Assembly: GCA_946613765.1 (NCBI GenBank)
Contig: CAMOFW010000038.1
Span: 1-7,008, forward strand
Direction of reading: 5' to 3'
DNA length: 7,008 nt
Source of the DNA: an uncultured Mycoplasmatota bacterium
GTDB lineage: Bacteria > Bacillota_I > Bacilli_A > RF39 > UBA660
The notes under the pieces are model-generated. The model searched no databases and had not been told where the DNA came from. It saw nothing but the letters and a program-made list of their open reading frames with translations. Below, piece by piece: positions 5,779 to 7,008 of the stretch. The stretch's first letter is position 1. Each line of letters begins with the position of its first letter. A program made the translations under genes and the position numbers.

Positions 5779-6113
5779 CTTTCTTTAATCTTAACGTCTT
5801 TTTTCATTCCTCTAACGAAGTGTAATTTAGCACGTCTAACCATACCTTTTTTAACTACTTCGATTGAATCGATAGTTGGAGCGTTTACAGGGAATACTCT
5901 TTCAACACCAATACCATAAGATTTCTTTCTTACAGTAAATGTTTCTGAAACACTTCCACCTTTTCTTTCAATAACGATACCTTCGAATGCTTGGATTCTT
6001 TCTTTTTTACCTTCTTTAACCCAAACATTAACCTTAACAGTATCACCTACACGAAACTCTGGAATGTCTTTTCTAACTTGTTTAGCGTTAATCTTATCAA
6101 CTAAATTAGCCAT
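5772..6113 (-). CDS. rplS: 50S ribosomal protein L19
   Basis: A 113-residue protein of normal L19 length, located at the interface between the 30S and 50S subunits. Recognisable L19 segments are DIPEFRVGDTVKVNVWVKEG (about 16-35), ERIQAFEGIVIERKGG (38-53), the TFTVRKKSYGIGVERVFP block (58-75) and the basic VRRAKLHFVRG tail (92-102). SD AAAGGAG (6123-6129) is strong, 9 nt before the ATG. Codon use differs from the neighbours: none of the nine Ile codons is ATA, which is common in adjacent genes, and ATC, AAC, TTC and CGT appear, as expected for a highly expressed gene. It is not in the usual rpsP-rimM-trmD-rplS cluster here; it stands alone after recA with its own leader and terminator. Confidence 0.97.
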   Translation of the reverse strand: MANLVDKINAKQVRKDIPEFRVGDTVKVNVWVKEGKKERIQAFEGIVIERKGGSVSETFTVRKKSYGIGVERVFPVNAPTIDSIEVVKKGMVRRAKLHFVRGMKKDVKIKERN

Positions 6114-6205
6114 TTAAAAGATCTCCTTTCTCAATAATATATATCACTTAAAATCATTACTATTAGTAAGCGGATTTTCTACAAGAAATAATAATTTCTC
6201 GAAGC
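6114..6205 (-). promoter_or_regulatory. Structured rplS 5' leader, possible L19 autoregulatory element
   Basis: A leader of about 90 nt is predicted, the longest in the window. It contains a hairpin AGAAAT-TATT-ATTTCT (6184-6199) and a two-part hairpin (6150-6178): an outer stem AAAATC/GATTTT, an asymmetric internal loop, and an inner stem TTACT/AGTAA with a 3-nt loop, followed by the SD. Ribosomal protein L19 leaders are known in low-GC Gram-positives and bind L19 for feedback control. Whether this matches that family's consensus cannot be judged here. Neither hairpin hides the SD directly. Confidence 0.45.
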
Positions 6206-6211
6206 AATAAT

Positions 6212-6240
6212 ATTTTAACAAATATAAAGAAAAATAGCAA
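6212..6240 (-). promoter_or_regulatory. Promoter of rplS
   Basis: Extended -10 TGT-TAAAAT (hexamer 6212-6217, five of six) with -35 TTGCTA (6235-6240, four of six) at exactly 17 nt. The -35 is the start of the descending arm of the recA terminator. The expected start is near 6205. Confidence 0.55.
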
Positions 6241-6258
6241 GTCTTATTTGCTATTTTT
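6230..6258 (-). terminator. Intrinsic terminator of recA
   Basis: The minus strand has a perfect 11-bp stem, AAAAATAGCAA / TTGCTATTTTT (arms 6248-6258 and 6230-6240), with a 7-nt loop; the arm's own T run continues as CTTTATATTTG. The recA TAG stop (6251-6253) is in the ascending arm. Confidence 0.85.
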
Positions 6259-7008
6259 TAAATCCATAATGTTCTCTAACCTTAGCAGTTAATTCATCAA
6301 ATAAATCTCTATTTTGTTTTAAATATTCTTTAACATTTTCTCTACCTTGGCCAATTTTTTCACCATTATATGCATACCATGCACCTGATTTTTCTAAAAT
6401 ATTTAAATCAGTAGCTATATCAACAATTTCTCCTTCTCTCGAAATACCTTCACCATACATGATATCAACTGCAGCACTCTTAAATGGAGGAGCCACTTTA
6501 TTCTTAACAACTTTAATATTAGTTCTATTACCTATAATCTTATCACCAGATTTTATAGCTTCTCCTCTTCTAATATCCATTCTAATAGATGCATAGAATT
6601 TTAAAGCTCTACCACCAGTTGTAGTTTCAGGATTACCAAACATTACTCCAACTTTTTCTCTTAATTGGTTGATAAATATTGCTGTAGTTTTAGTCTTATT
6701 AATAGTACCAGATAACTTTCTTAATGCTTGAGACATTAATCTTGCTTGAAGACCTACGTGACTATCTCCCATTTCGCCTTCAATTTCAGCCTTAGGTACT
6801 AATGCAGCTACACTATCGATTACAACAATGCTTACTGCTTCACTTCTAACTAAAGCTTCACATATCTCTAAAGCTTGTTCACCAGTATCAGGTTGAGATA
6901 ATAATAATTCATCTATTTTAACACCTAAATTTTTAGCATAAACAGGGTCTAAGGCATGTTCTGCATCAATAAATGCTGCTCTACCACCATTTTTTTGCAC
7001 TTCAGCTA
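6251..7008 (-). CDS. recA: Recombinase RecA, C-terminal two thirds (cut by window edge)
   Basis: RecA forms ATP-dependent filaments on single-stranded DNA for strand exchange and triggers LexA self-cleavage. The visible part begins AEVQKNGGRAAFIDAEHALDP, about residue 81 in E. coli numbering, and runs to the true C-terminus. FIDAEHALDP carries the catalytic Glu (E96 in E. coli); VIDSVAALVPKAEIEGEMGD is the Walker B and loop L1 region; INQLREKVGVMFGNPETTTGGRALKFYAS covers loop L2. The end, KVREHYGFKK, lacks the long acidic tail of enterobacterial RecA. The first 80 or so residues with the Walker A P-loop lie beyond the right edge. The GTG at 6998-7000 is an internal Val codon and not a start, since the reading continues upstream as Ala-Glu. 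Confidence 0.97.
   Translation of the reverse strand, partial: AEVQKNGGRAAFIDAEHALDPVYAKNLGVKIDELLLSQPDTGEQALEICEALVRSEAVSIVVIDSVAALVPKAEIEGEMGDSHVGLQARLMSQALRKLSGTINKTKTTAIFINQLREKVGVMFGNPETTTGGRALKFYASIRMDIRRGEAIKSGDKIIGNRTNIKVVKNKVAPPFKSAAVDIMYGEGISREGEIVDIATDLNILEKSGAWYAYNGEKIGQGRENVKEYLKQNRDLFDELTAKVREHYGFKK

Noticed and set aside
6998..7000. GTG as the start of recA
   Set aside because: The frame continues upstream as Ala-Glu, matching the RecA family; the gene is simply cut by the window edge.
1..7008. Plus-strand genes or a CRISPR array
   Set aside because: No plus-strand frame shows a recognisable protein with an SD, and there are no regularly spaced direct repeats.

Overview
This is a very AT-rich window (GC roughly a quarter by eye) in which every supportable gene lies on the minus strand, so the reading order is from high to low coordinates. 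Short intergenic gaps, AGGAG-type Shine-Dalgarno (SD) sites, TATAAT-type promoters and the gene families suggest a low-GC member of the Bacillota. Uncultured gut Bacilli or an RF39/Mollicutes-like lineage is plausible, but this is inferred from style and not from a marker search. TGA ends the phosphatase gene and TGG encodes Trp, so the standard bacterial code fits better than the Mycoplasma code.

In transcription order the window holds: the 3' part of recA (7008-6251); rplS for ribosomal protein L19 (6113-5772) behind a structured leader of about 90 nt; a PPP-type metallophosphatase (5719-4688) followed closely by type I signal peptidase lepB (4665-4183); a two-gene unit of a membrane-anchored rhodanese-like protein (4114-3428) and a membrane-anchored thioredoxin-like protein (3428-2973), overlapping by one base; a free-standing HD phosphohydrolase resembling the HD domain of CCA-adding enzymes (2926-2366); a MATE transporter fused to a C-terminal cytidylate-kinase-like domain (2287-326); and the 5' part of a HAD-superfamily hydrolase (272-1). 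No gene-free stretch exceeds about 140 bases, and I see no tRNA, rRNA, CRISPR, IS element or phage gene.

The genes are mostly housekeeping and do not form one pathway. Three things stand out. First, the MATE-kinase fusion. Second, the exported rhodanese/thioredoxin-like pair, which looks like a surface sulfur or redox module. Third, the way the transcription units are packed: all six genes that end a unit have their stop codon inside the stem of the predicted intrinsic terminator or at its edge, and the next gene's promoter begins inside or just after that terminator, in at least two cases with the -35 element in the hairpin's descending arm. In addition, lepB and the HAD gene share an identically spaced promoter/SD module (TGATATAATTT, 4 nt, GGTGA, 5 nt, ATG) that predicts leaders of only about 10 nt.
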